A stretch of 64,000 bases of DNA, from assembly GCF_020283565.1 (NCBI RefSeq), contig NC_060065.1, positions 48,844,409-48,908,408 of the forward strand, in the 5' to 3' direction. This document shows positions 23,366 through 33,421 of this stretch, piece by piece (position 1 is the first letter of the stretch; each line of letters begins with the position of its first letter). Position numbers and translations under genes: made by a program. The notes beneath the pieces were generated by a model. That model was not told the DNA's origin. It made no database searches and worked only from the letters and a program-made list of their open reading frames with translations. This DNA comes from Trifolium pratense. Taxonomy: Eukaryota > Streptophyta > Magnoliopsida > Fabales > Fabaceae.

Positions 23366-23530
23366 AGTTTTTTTTTGCCGTCTTACGAATTTTTCGCACA
23401 TCCTACTTTGACTCATCCACTACTTAAGTAACGAATGACTAAAAATGAGAAAATTTATGAAAAAATATGGTCCGCTGCTTAGGTACCGGATGCTTTTTGA
23501 GAAAATGGTAGGACGATAAATTTTTTATTT
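23366..23530. mobile_element. Palindrome-bearing TIR element, diverged copy
   Basis: GCCGTCTTACGAATTTTTCGCAC on the left faces GGTAGGACGAT on the right. The interior has CCACTACTTAAGTAACG and CCGCTGCTTAGGTACCGG, the same short palindrome type as the copies at 27250-27440 and 27555-27815. Assignment rests on this shared layout. Confidence 0.5.
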
Positions 23531-24287
23531 TTTTTAAATGAGGAATGAGAGAAGAATTTGTGTATTCTCAACGGTTGTTTCAAGGGGCAGTATTCATGGG
23601 CTTTTGTTGGAAGTTGTCACTTGGCAGCAGAGCATTCAACTCTCATATGTTGGCATGCATGCATATATAATGACCATTCATTTTCCTTCCTTTCTTTTAC
23701 ATGACAAGGACCAAAATTGAACCAAAATTTGTATTTGCTTGGACAAGAAGCTTTAAGGGCGGGTGTAGTAGACCCATAAATAATCTATTTTATTTTAATT
23801 ATTAGATGAAAAAACTGACGTGGCAGCTTAGTCACATAAGTGATTTGCCACATCAGCGTTGATTTGGTTAAAATTGGCCTTTTGCAAAAAGGTATAAGGA
23901 TAGAGGGTAAGAACTAAGAAGTGCTATTTTGAAATATAAGGGGTCATAATCGTAACTTTCTAAAACTTATGAGGTCAAAAGTGCAATTTAGCCAAAATAA
24001 TAATGTCTATAGAACATTTTAGTGATGATTATATCAAAAGAATTACAAAAAGCCTATAATTTAAGAAAACTATAGTTCACATATTAATTAATAAAACACT
24101 TGTACCATAACTCTTTAATTTGTGACTTTAGCAATCAAATTTTAAATTAAACAAATTAAATCAATACAATTTTTTTACCAAAAGAAAAACAATACAAATT
24201 TTACTCCACAATATTGACATGTACAAAACATGTACATGTGCCAATTCAAACAATACTTAAATTTATTTATCCTTAGGTTAATTAAGT
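23531..24287. other. Spacer and 3' flank of DUF26 copy 1
   Basis: No gene recognised. From about 24050 the sequence (TAATTTAAGAAAA, AAAACACTTGTACCA, ACTCTTTAATTTGTGACTT) reappears at about 25695-25770 downstream of DUF26 copy 2, marking the extent of the tandem duplication. Confidence 0.55.
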
Positions 24288-25037
24288 TTACTCCTCAACA
24301 AACGGGTAAATTTCATATCGAATGTTACAACTTCCACCAACAACTCTGCCTCCTTTTTTTCCATTTGGTATTAGTTCACTAATTGCATCATCAAGGCATT
24401 TCTTACAATCAACACTAGAAAGGTCTCTAGTGCATTGACTTAACCCATAAACTCTATGTGATTCTCCAATCTTCAATTCTCCACTAGCATAAAATTTATG
24501 ATCCATAGAAGCTTCATAAGCAAGTAAGCTCAATAAGTCCTTAGTCATGTTGTTGAATTTGGTAGGATTAACAACATTTTCTACATTTAATAAAGAGAAC
24601 TTGTTTGCATTATCAATTTTGCCAAAGAAATTAGTGTTCAAGTACTTGATCATGCAATTGTCGTACCATACAATAGCACCCTTATTATATGGACAAAGAT
24701 TGAGAACTTCTTTACTTGCTTGTGAAACACAAGTTTTACATTCTAAGTTTGATACATCGCCACGACAAAGAGCTAGTCCATACACTTTTTGGTTTTGGTA
24801 TTTGGCCGGTCCCACTGATCCAATGCCGAAACCTGTTGAAGGCGTCTTATTGATAAGTGAGTTGACGAGTGTTTTTAAGTTTGATTCATATGTGCTTTTG
24901 GCAGTGAAGTTACTCGAGTTTGAACAAAAATGAAAAAGTGGGTCGATTCCAAAAGATGTTTGCATAAGGAAAGCAAATGTAATTGAGAAGAGAATAAGGT
25001 TTGAGGAAGCCATTTTTTGGATGGTCATAAAGAACAA
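24288..25037 (-). CDS. Cysteine-rich repeat secretory protein, two DUF26 domains (copy 1)
   Basis: Single exon; 249 residues from ATG 25037, or 241 from the second in-frame ATG at 25013 (MASSNLIL), which gives a more usual N-terminus. A signal peptide ends near QTSFG. Each DUF26 (Gnk2-type) domain shows C-X8-C-X2-C: CRGDVSNLECKTC and CTRDLSSVDCKKC. It ends SCNIRYEIYPFVEE. There is no transmembrane or kinase segment, so it is an apoplastic CRRSP rather than a receptor kinase. Relatives include mannose-binding antifungal ginkbilobin and plasmodesmal PDLPs. Domain 2 lacks the adjacent cysteine pair seen in copies 2 and 4 (SELIPNGKKGG replaces SELPNCCDGKKGG). A TATA-like box is at 25083-25090. 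Confidence 0.92.
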   Translation of the reverse strand: MFFMTIQKMASSNLILFSITFAFLMQTSFGIDPLFHFCSNSSNFTAKSTYESNLKTLVNSLINKTPSTGFGIGSVGPAKYQNQKVYGLALCRGDVSNLECKTCVSQASKEVLNLCPYNKGAIVWYDNCMIKYLNTNFFGKIDNANKFSLLNVENVVNPTKFNNMTKDLLSLLAYEASMDHKFYASGELKIGESHRVYGLSQCTRDLSSVDCKKCLDDAISELIPNGKKGGRVVGGSCNIRYEIYPFVEE

Positions 25038-25082
25038 TTATATATTTTTGAAGGTTTGATATGAGATTGTGGGGAATGAGAG

Positions 25083-25090
25083 TATTTATA
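25083..25090 (-). promoter_or_regulatory. TATA box of DUF26 copy 1
   Basis: TATAAATA on the minus strand, about 46-70 bases upstream of the two candidate start codons; the same octamer stands at the equivalent place in all four DUF26 copies. Confidence 0.6.
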
Positions 25091-25178
25091 GAAAAATTCG
25101 TTCGTTTTGTCTTTAAGAAAAAGTTAAGGTTACTATAAATAGATTATAAATAAATAAAAAAAGATTAAGGTTGACATT

Positions 25179-25902
25179 TTCTATTGACCAATTAGGAAGC
25201 ATCATGTCAACATTGGACTGTGCCTTTTCAATTTTGCCAAAGCACCCTTTTCATTTGCTCTTCAATTTCCGGTCTTTGGCAAATCAAGGGAAAGGGTGAA
25301 AAGATTTATGAATATATTTTGCAGTTCAACAAAAAAAAAATTGGATCGACTTATTTGAACTTATTTACGGACAAAATTTTTGTAAGACTATTTAAAAGAA
25401 CTTATGAAAATCATGCCTCCAAAAAAATCTTAAGAGAACAAAGCGAAAAAAAAAATTCATCTAAAGCGCTTTGGAGTGAGTTTTTTTCTTGAGCTTCGAC
25501 GAAGTTTAGATAGGTTCTGAATAACTTCCTCCTCCATCTCTGCATAAAAACCCAACTACTTAACAAGTTTCCAAATTTTCCTAGCTTCTTAACAATCCTC
25601 ATCCGAGTTATCTTCTGAGCTTAAACCAACGATATCATTTTTGTTATGTTTTGTTTTTGTTCTTTTCGATCCCACTTATGAAAATAGCTTGTAGCCTATA
25701 ATTTAAGAAAAAGTCAGTTGACTTATTAATTTATAAAACACTTGTACCAGACTCTTTAATTTGTGACTTATCAAGCTTGAAACAATGACATTATCAATTA
25801 AACAAATCGATGCAAATTTTATTCCACAATATTGACATGTACAAATATGTACATGTGCCAATTCAAATAATACTTAAATTTATTTATCTAGCTTAATTAA
25901 GT
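25179..25902. other. Shared upstream block of copy 1, spacer and 3' flank of copy 2
   Basis: 25179-25224 (TCTATTGACCAATTAGGAAG...) is nearly the same as 26801-26850 upstream of copy 2 and, inverted, as about 28243-28314 upstream of copy 3. From about 25480 to 25620 the sequence is a diverged match to about 27060-27200, again part of the duplicated unit. No gene is seen here. Confidence 0.55.
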
Positions 25903-26664
25903 TTACACCTTAACAAACGGGTAAACTTCATATCGAATGTTACAACTTCCACCAACAACTCTGCCTCCTTTTTTTCCATCACAACAATTTGGAAGTTCAC
26001 TAATTGCATCATCAAGACATTTCTTACAATCCACACTAGAAAGGTCTCTAGTGCATTGAGTTAACCCATAAATTTTCTCTGATTCTCCAATCTTCAATTC
26101 TCCATTAGCATATAATTTATGATGCATAGAAGCTTCATAAGCAAGTATGCTCAATAAGCTCTTAGTCATGTTGTTGAATTTGATAGGATCATCAACATTT
26201 TGTACATTTAATAAAGAGAACTTGCTTGTATTATCAATCTTACCAAAGAAATCAATGTTTAAGTATTTGACCATGCAATTGTCGTACCATATGGTCGCGC
26301 CTTTATTGTATGGGCAGCGACGTTGGATTTCTTTAGTTGCCTCTGAGACACAAGTTTTGCATTCTAAGGTTGATACATCGCCACGACAAAGAGCTAGTCC
26401 ATATACTTGTTGGTTTTGGTATTGGGCCAGGCCCACTGACTCATTGTCGAAACCCGTTGAAGGTGTCTCATAGATAAGTGAGTTGATGAGTGTTTTCAAG
26501 CTTGATTTATATGGACTTTGGGCAGTGAAATTACCGGAGTTTGAACAAAAATGAAAAAGTGGGTCCGTTCCAAAAGATGTTTGCATAAGGAATGCAAAAG
26601 TAAATGTGAAGAGAATAATAAGGTTTGAGGAATGCATATTTTGGATGAAGGTCATAAAGAACAT
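25903..26664 (-). CDS. Cysteine-rich repeat secretory protein, two DUF26 domains (copy 2)
   Basis: Single exon, 253 residues from ATG 26664; an in-frame ATG at the MHSSNLI block gives 244. Signal peptide to about QTSFG. Domain 1 has CRGDVSTLECKTC and RRCPYNKGATIWYDNC. Domain 2 has CTRDLSSVDCKKC followed by the complete ELPNCCDGKKGG and SCNIRYEVYPF. All expected cysteines are present. It is the closest neighbour of copy 1 in tandem on the same strand, with about 870 bp between them. Secreted to the apoplast by family; ligand (possibly mannose) not shown. Confidence 0.92.
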   Translation of the reverse strand: MFFMTFIQNMHSSNLIILFTFTFAFLMQTSFGTDPLFHFCSNSGNFTAQSPYKSSLKTLINSLIYETPSTGFDNESVGLAQYQNQQVYGLALCRGDVSTLECKTCVSEATKEIQRRCPYNKGATIWYDNCMVKYLNIDFFGKIDNTSKFSLLNVQNVDDPIKFNNMTKSLLSILAYEASMHHKLYANGELKIGESEKIYGLTQCTRDLSSVDCKKCLDDAISELPNCCDGKKGGRVVGGSCNIRYEVYPFVKV

Positions 26665-26712
26665 TAATATATTTTTGATGGTTTAATTGATATGAGATTG
26701 TGGGAGTGAGAG

Positions 26713-26720
26713 TATTTATA
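26713..26720 (-). promoter_or_regulatory. TATA box of DUF26 copy 2
   Basis: TATAAATA on the minus strand about 50 bases upstream of the first start codon, in the same setting (following CTC.CTCCCAC on that strand) as in the other copies. Confidence 0.6.
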
Positions 26721-27249
26721 TATATAGAGAAAAATCTGGTTTTGTCTTTAAGAAAAGATGAAGGTTATTATCAACCAAATTTTTTTTATTAAAGCTGAAA
26801 TTTTCTATTGACCAGTTAGGAAGCACCATGTCAACATTTAACTGTGCCATATTCAATCTCTAAAGAAAGACAAATTCAAGCATAGCTTTCTTCCTCTTGA
26901 TAATTTTAAAAGTATAGTTTCTTCTTTCTGGACATTTTAAATGATTTGCTAGTTTATAATTTTCTTTTAAGTGGTCATTTTCCTGAATTAAATATTCTAA
27001 TCAGTTTGAATTTTTTTTAATATCTATTTTCTTTATAATCATATTAACTTTTTTCCTTGAGCTTCATTGTAACTTTGTTAGGTTGTGGACTGCTTCTTCA
27101 TCCATCTTTCCATAAAAGTCCAACTTTTTACCAATTTCCCATATTTTTCTTCCTTTTAGATTCTTACGAAAACTTAAATTCACGGTTGTTTGTGTTTTAT
27201 TCTGTTTAGTTTTGGATTTCACTTTATTTCTCAATACATGGAGAATTTC
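26721..27249. other. Upstream region of copy 2 and spacer
   Basis: Contains the shared upstream block at 26801-26850. The part from about 27060 matches the copy 1 upstream flank. No gene. Confidence 0.5.
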
Positions 27250-27440
27250 TTTTGCCACCCTATTCATTTTCTCGTGTGCCCGACGAATTTATCAAAATAT
27301 TCATATCCGCTACTTAGGTAGCAGATACTCTCCAAAGACACCCTATCAAGTTTTTTTTTATAACGTCTTCTACTTAAGTAGCAGAAGAGTAAAAATAGAA
27401 ATGCGTAGGACGCACGTGAAGTAGATAGAACGGCAAAAAT
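27250..27440. mobile_element. Palindrome-bearing TIR element (copy A)
   Basis: The left end TTTGCCACCCTATTCATTTT and the right end GATAGAACGGCAAAAA are imperfect inverted repeats of about 35 bp that also include a CTCGTGTGCCCGACG / CGTAGGACGCACGTG pairing. The interior holds two short palindromes, GCTACTTAGGTAGC at about 27309 and CTACTTAAGTAG at 27370-27381. No open frame. Class uncertain; probably a small Mutator-like element. Confidence 0.6.
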
Positions 27441-27554
27441 CTTTAATACATGACCCAATTGGGCCTCCACTTAAGCCTTGCTGACCTATCACTTTGGCCC
27501 AAATAGAAGGCCTCTGTGACAAAACCTGAACTTGCCTACCATATTTTTCTTAGA

Positions 27555-27815
27555 ATTTCTTTTTCCACTCTAAACATTTTCACGCGCGCTCTACGAATTT
27601 ATCAAAATACATTCATCCGCTAGGTAGGTAGTGATACCCCCTTAAAACACCTTACCAAAAAACTTTTTATAACGTCCACTACTTAAGTAGCAGACGAGAT
27701 TTACAAAATTTCTAAAAAATTCTCATTTTTATAACATCTACTATTAAGTAGCGGAAGGGTAAAACTGAAAATGCGTAGGGCACGCGAGAAGTAACTAGGA
27801 CGACAAAAAAAACTC
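27555..27815. mobile_element. Palindrome-bearing TIR element (copy B)
   Basis: Same layout as copy A: ends TTCCACTCTAAACATTTTC and GTAACTAGGACGACAAAAA, the pairing CACGCGCGCTCTACG / CGTAGGGCACGCGAG, and interior palindromes CTACTTAAGTAG at 27679-27690 and CTACTATTAAGTAG at about 27738. Copies A and B lie about 115 bases apart in the same orientation. Confidence 0.6.
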
Positions 27816-28334
27816 TTTTTGGTACATAATTGCCTACAATTATAATGTTCCTACAATTATTATTTTTTTTGTTAGAATGTCCTAGAATTTCTAATTACCT
27901 CATCCGAAAACACTCTAAATTTATTTTAAAATATCCTATTAATCTTTTATATCTATCTTTTCTTTTAAAATTAGTTCTTTAAGTTAAAAAAAAAAATTAG
28001 TATCATTACTATGTTTACAAATTTTCCTTTAACTCTGTTAGACAGATCTTATATTGCAGCACAAATCATTTGTTATGTTCAAAAAGAAAGAAATCATATT
28101 TCGAAAATTATTAAATGAAAGATATAACCATATTTGAATTTGTCACAGTCTTTTGTTTTTTGTTTTTGTTTTTTTGCTTTTGACACATTCATGAATTTGT
28201 CACTCTTACCAAATTAGAAACCAAATCTATGACAAAATGGTGAAGGCACAGTCCAATGTTGACAAGGTACTGCTTAACTGGCCAATATAAATTGATCAAT
28301 AGAAAATGTCAACATTCTTAATCTTAATTTCCTC
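27816..28334. other. Spacer and promoter region of DUF26 copy 3
   Basis: AT-rich spacer. From about 28243 it carries the upstream block shared with copies 1 and 2, including GTTGAC at about 28258 and GTCAAC at about 28309, both containing the W-box core TTGAC. Confidence 0.5.
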
Positions 28335-28342
28335 TATAAATA
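28335..28342 (+). promoter_or_regulatory. TATA box of DUF26 copy 3
   Basis: TATAAATA, 71 bases before the last base upstream of the ATG at 28413, preceded by CCTC as in copy 4. Confidence 0.65.
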
Positions 28343-28412
28343 CTCTAATAACTCCCATAATCTCATATCAAACCATCACAAAATATACTAATTAACATTC
28401 ATCCAAAAAAAC

Positions 28413-29144
28413 ATGTCTTCCTCTAATCTCTTCACAACTATTCTCATCTCATTAACCTTGGCTCTAATTACTCAAACATCTTTTGCACTCAATGACCCTC
28501 TTTCCCACATTTGTTCGAACTCCGAGAATTTCACAGCCTATAGCCCATATGAATCAAACTTGAAAACACTCATCAACTCGCTTATATACAAAACCCCTTC
28601 AACCGGTTTTGGTATTGGATCAGTGGGCCTGGTCCAAAACCAACAAGCATATGGGCTCGCTCTTTGTCGTGGCGATGTATCAACCTCAGAGTGTAAAACC
28701 TGTGTCTCAGACGCAACCAAAGAAATTCAAAGTCGTTGTCCATACAATAAAGGCGCGATCATATGGTACGATAATTGCATGTTCAAGTACTTGGACAACG
28801 ATTTCATTGGCAAAATTGATAATACAAACAAGTTCACTTTATTGAATGTACAAAGTGTTAATGATCCTATCAAATTCAACAACATAACTAAGGACTTATT
28901 GAGCTTACTTGCTAATGAAGCTTCTATGGATAAGAAATTTTATGCTAGTGGAGACTTGAAGATTGGAGAATCAGAGAGAGTTTATGGGCTAACTCAATGC
29001 ACTAGAGACCTTTCTAGTGTTGATTGTAAGAAGTGTCTTGATGATGCAATTAGTGAACTAATACCATATGGGAAAAAAGGAGGCAGAATTCTTAGTGGAA
29101 GTTGTAACATTCAATATGAAGTTTACAAATTTGTTAAGGAGTAA
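28413..29144 (+). CDS. Cysteine-rich repeat secretory protein, two DUF26 domains (copy 3)
   Basis: Single exon, 243 residues. Signal peptide MSSSNLFTTILISLTLALIT then QTSFA. Domain 1: CRGDVSTSECKTC, RCPYNKGAIIWYDNC. Domain 2: CTRDLSSVDCKKC. Like copy 1 it has SELIPYGKKGG in place of the NCCDGK block, so the adjacent cysteine pair is lost. It ends SCNIQYEVYKFVKE, where the usual YPF is YKF. It faces copies 1 and 2 head to head across about 1.75 kb. Secreted by family; function not otherwise indicated. Confidence 0.92.
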   Translation: MSSSNLFTTILISLTLALITQTSFALNDPLSHICSNSENFTAYSPYESNLKTLINSLIYKTPSTGFGIGSVGLVQNQQAYGLALCRGDVSTSECKTCVSDATKEIQSRCPYNKGAIIWYDNCMFKYLDNDFIGKIDNTNKFTLLNVQSVNDPIKFNNITKDLLSLLANEASMDKKFYASGDLKIGESERVYGLTQCTRDLSSVDCKKCLDDAISELIPYGKKGGRILSGSCNIQYEVYKFVKE

Positions 29145-29456
29145 ACTTAATTAGATGTTAAGCTAGGATTAAATAAATTCAGTATATTGTTTAAATTGAT
29201 ACTTGTACATGTTTGTATTGTACACGCCAATATTGTCGAATAAAATTTGAATCTGTTTGTTTACGGCACAAATTTACTGTTTAACTCATTTTTATATTAA
29301 TGTATCCAAACATAATTCACTTTACAATCAAAAATAGAATCAATAAGTTCCTCTGCTGATTTCTAGCATATATAAAACTTTGAATGACTTCTAGCAATGC
29401 TCTTCAAGAATCTGCTTAACCATATTGAAACATATTTAATATATACATCTGTTTTG
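29145..29456. other. 3' flank of DUF26 copy 3, convergent with the DUF604 gene
   Basis: Holds the shared 3' words (ACTTGTACATG, CCAATATTGTCGAATAAAATTTG) seen inverted behind copies 1 and 2. The DUF604 gene ends on the opposite strand at 29457, so the two genes converge with only about 310 bases between stops. Confidence 0.6.
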
Positions 29457-31825
29457 TTAATGCATATATATCAATTCTTCATAATTGCACTCTCTAATTG
29501 CAATTTCCATTAGGTGACCAGAGTTTGAGTTCAACACATCACAACACTGCCTTCTTGGATTCTGCAACTGAAGACAAAAGTATAGTTTATAAAATTAGCA
29601 TAATATTTACCAAAGTAAAAACATTATCCTTCTGTCAAAAAAAAAAGTAAAAACTGTATCCTGAATGTAAAAAATCATATCCCATGAAATATCAACATGA
29701 TTTTAAATTGCGGTCCACAACTGCAACTGTAGCCATAATATAAAAGATTTTGAAGTTTCCGCAACCGCATTTTTTCATATATTTTACTACAATATAAAAG
29801 TTCGCAGCATAACCACAACTGCGACCACAATTTAAAACCATGAATATCGCTGTCTACAAAAAAACACGTTACCTGTTTGCTGTCAAGGTCTAACTTATTT
29901 GTAACAACTTTGATCACTTCCAGATTCTTCGATGATGTCTTATCATTTGAACAATTATGAAAAGATTTCGTATAGCTGCTAACAATGCCATCTTTACCAG
30001 AAGATACATTGTCTAGATAGAAAATTTTAGGTCTTTTACAAGGGTCATGATGAATTTCTCTTGTACTAAAAGTATATACTCCGGCCAAAACATGATTTTC
30101 CTTCCATGGCTTGAATGTTTCTTGCACTCGAAGAACATCCGGTAAAAGCACGTTGTTTTGGAATACTTGAACAGCATAGCCCCATGAAACTGAAATTGTC
30201 CGCGAAAACTGTCTTTCGTAGCAAACTGTTTGTTGAAGAATCCTTTGAGAATCAACATTTGCAGCTTTAAATAAATGTTGCAGTGATTTTGATGTTGTCA
30301 TGTTAGGAAAGATTGCATCAGTGATATCTGGATGATGTAAGGATAACAATGGACTTAATGGATGTGCTGCCAATAGACCAAAGATGTTTCCCCTCATATC
30401 AACCTAATCCAATTTCATAATCACATTAATAGAGGATTAATTAGGAGCAAAGAAAATAAAATCAGTAAATTAGTAGCTGCCGACTTGGATTCCCTGATTG
30501 GTCAGGGAATCCTAAATTCAGGCAGTCAAACAAATCTAAAAACATCGAAATAAGATTAAATAAATGATTGACAATTAAAAAAAAAATTAATATTTGGACC
30601 TTCGAACTTTTTTAAGGTCTGAGATCACCGGTGCAGTCACTTTTGACTACTGCGAATCCATTTCCCTAAAAATTATGAAGGTCGGATTTATTGAAATTAA
30701 CAAAATCCAAAATGGCGTCGAAAATTGAAAATTCTATATGACATCAATCTTAGGAAACAATTTGTATGAACTAAGTTCAAAGCTGGCAGCACAATCGGTG
30801 AACTGAGGAACACCGAAAAAGTACTAACTAAGAGGTCCTGTTCAAATAAGATCGTACTATTGTGTCCTTGATTTCTAAGGAGACATAACATAAACTTGGA
30901 TGATGTCGCACAACTATGCGATCAGAGCATGATTAACGGCTAGGATGATATTTATGACAGATTATGCTTATGATTTTGGGGACTAATTAGTCTCGGAAAT
31001 CAACAATTTAGTCCCTAACAATTTAGTTCCTAAATCACCAATTAAGTAAATCAAAGTATTTGTTACCTGATGAAAACCTGGTTCATATGTTAATCCAACA
31101 CCAAGTTCTGATATGCAAGAGAACACTCTAGCATCACTTCCATAAAGATGAGAATATCTTTCAATACATGAATCAAAAACCTTAGCTAAAACATTTGCTA
31201 AAGAAGCACTTAAAACAAAACCGCCTCCACCAAAAGCCATTCCAAAACCAAAAGTTTGCGACCCTTCATAATTCTCAGAATAAGCACCAACATAGTACCA
31301 AAGCCTATGATCATATTTAGAAAGTGTCTTAACAAGATTCTCAGGAAAGAAAATTGTGTCATCATCACCAAACACATACCACCTAACATTAGAATGATTC
31401 AATTCAACAGTTTCTTTCACAACTCGTGCTACGCGAATTGCTGATCTTAAACCGCCGTGTCTATATGTGTAGTTAAACTTTGAAGTATCTTGAGAGACAC
31501 AAAGAGGAGGAACATTAATGTTGTTGTCATTTTCTTCATGTGGAAGATTATCTACAAAAACACAACCTTTGAATATTTTGTTCCACCAAAGTTTGGCATA
31601 ATTTTGTCTCTTAGGCCATGAATTTCCACTTGAAGCAATTCCAAATACAAGATGATTAACATTGGTTGGATAAGATTTTGTAGCTTGTGGTGAAAAAGAA
31701 CCATTAATGTCTAGTGTTACTATCTTTGATGTGGTAAAGAATAATATGGAAATAAATATGAAGAGAGAAATTGCACATAATGAAGATGAGAGTAAAATTA
31801 AGTTGGTTTTGATTAATGATTTCAT
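29457..31825 (-). CDS. DUF604 family fringe-like glycosyltransferase (type II membrane protein)
   Basis: Three exons on the minus strand, 31067-31825, 29873-30403 and 29457-29567, in phase for 466 residues. ATG at 31825 (MKSLIKTNL). The N-terminus has a signal anchor of about 25 hydrophobic residues (LILLSSSLCAISLFIFIS), placing the enzyme in the Golgi membrane. The catalytic half shows HLVFGIASS, the metal-binding acidic motif WYVFGDDDTIFF, and FGFGMAFGGGGFVLS followed by DARVFSCISELGVGLTYEPGFHQ. The second exon opens DMRGNIFGLLAAHPLSPLLSLHH, diagnostic of plant DUF604. The last exon has NPRRQCCDVL, the conserved C-terminal motif. Donor and acceptor substrates of this family are not established. 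Length is normal for the family. Confidence 0.93.
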
Positions 31826-33230
31826 GATTAACAAAGAGGGTCAATGAAGTTTATGCAATGTTGCATATACAAGGTTGAATTATAAATGTATATAAATATG
31901 TATATAATAATTATTAATTATTAAGTGTAAAGTGACATAGCACAAACTACGGCTAAAGAAAAGCTAAGATAGTGGAAATGAACTTGAAACTTTATGTGAG
32001 AAAATGGCACTGCATAGGTATTGAAGTCAACCCATCTACATTGGGAAATGCCACCATAGGCATCCTTAATTCTTACTCTTCCTCATTTGCTCATGTACTT
32101 GGGTTAGAAATTTTATCATTTAAAATGTTTTTTAAAATGTTTATCTTCCTTTAAAATGTTTTTTTATCATTTAAAAATGAAGTACATTTTGTGTTGGATT
32201 ATGAGGGGCAGTTCGGGAGATCATCTATATTGAGTTTAAGATCAACTATATAAGTGAGTTGGACAACACATTTTTATCCAAAATCTTATGGTATTAGGTT
32301 TATGAGTCTTCATACTTATGAAGTGTTCAACCTCTACTTTTCTAAGCAATGTGAAACTTAACTCACCTCACACTTGTCATAACAATCTCCCTTTTAAGTG
32401 TGAGTCATCCAATTCTTTATGCTCCCCCTCGAGCGGAAGCTTTTCAACCACACGCACTTGTATCGTCATTGATGTGCTCAATGGGACTCATCGTCTGACC
32501 ACTCTTTGTCGAAAAGACTTTCGATACAAGGAGTCGATCGAACCATCAACTTAATGTCTCAACACAAACCTCTGCAATGATTATTTAGGAAAGATGGAAA
32601 TTTTCTCCTCTGCAACCCACCTTTCCTCCTCTGCTCTGAGAACCGTGTGAACAGAGAGTGGGCAGAAGGGAAACCTTCAAGGCTCCGAAAGTGTGCTAAC
32701 ATAATACTTACATACTAACGAAATCTTTGTATTGCCAACTTTATTAATTCCTTGTTAGTTAGATTTGAACTGAAGCTTATTGTTCAATTCTTGCAAAGTA
32801 ATTGGAACATTTTTCTTGTTCGATAATCTCCACTCTTTCTTAGAAAATAACGAGAACTAATTCAGTCGGTCACATTTTCAATTTCCGATTAACACTTTCT
32901 TTTTTATTCTTCTCAATAGAAAAAGTTTTATTTTTACCAACCATGTGTGAATCCAATAGTCTTATTAATCAGAAGAATAAATCTTTTATTATTAATCCTT
33001 TTGCACATCATTTTTCAAGAATAAAAAAAGATCATTTTCAATCAAGTTTGAATTTGTTTTATTATTAGAATCTTCTACTTCATTTGTTTGCTTATTATTT
33101 TGTTTTGGTTTATCAGGCGAAGTTTAGTTTGAATATTATAAAAGGAGTGACTAATCCACCATTGTAAATTACAAATTTAAAGCCAAATCTTAGAAATGGA
33201 CGACTTTACCTTCGGAAAATGTCAAGCCTT
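31826..33230. other. Spacer with retroelement-like debris
   Basis: 31826-31950 is the probable DUF604 promoter and leader. About 32200-32560 (GTTGGACAACAC, AACTCACCTCACACTTGTC, CTCCCCCTCGAGCGG) looks like a fragment of a low-coding LTR/TRIM element; its boundaries are not clear. No host gene is visible. Confidence 0.45.
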
Positions 33231-33309
33231 AATAATAGTCAAAGAATAATGTCACCTTCATGATGCTGCCCAACTTGCAAATAATAGTCAAAGAATAATG
33301 TCACCTTCA
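33231..33309 (+). repeat. Perfect 30-bp direct repeat in the promoter of DUF26 copy 4
   Basis: The 30 bases at 33231-33260 recur without a mismatch at 33280-33309. Each unit contains AATAGTCAAAG, whose complement CTTTGAC carries the W-box core TTGAC recognised by WRKY factors. The pair lies about 110-190 bases upstream of the ATG. Confidence 0.85.
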
Positions 33310-33355
33310 CAAACTTATCCTCATAGACAAAGGAAATTATCTACACAATTTTCTC

Positions 33356-33363
33356 TATAAATA
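33356..33363 (+). promoter_or_regulatory. TATA box of DUF26 copy 4
   Basis: TATAAATA, about 60 bases upstream of the ATG at 33422. Confidence 0.65.
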
Positions 33364-33421
33364 ATCTAACTCTCACTCTCCACAATCCCAAATATCTCTT
33401 AATTAATCACCTTAATCCAAA

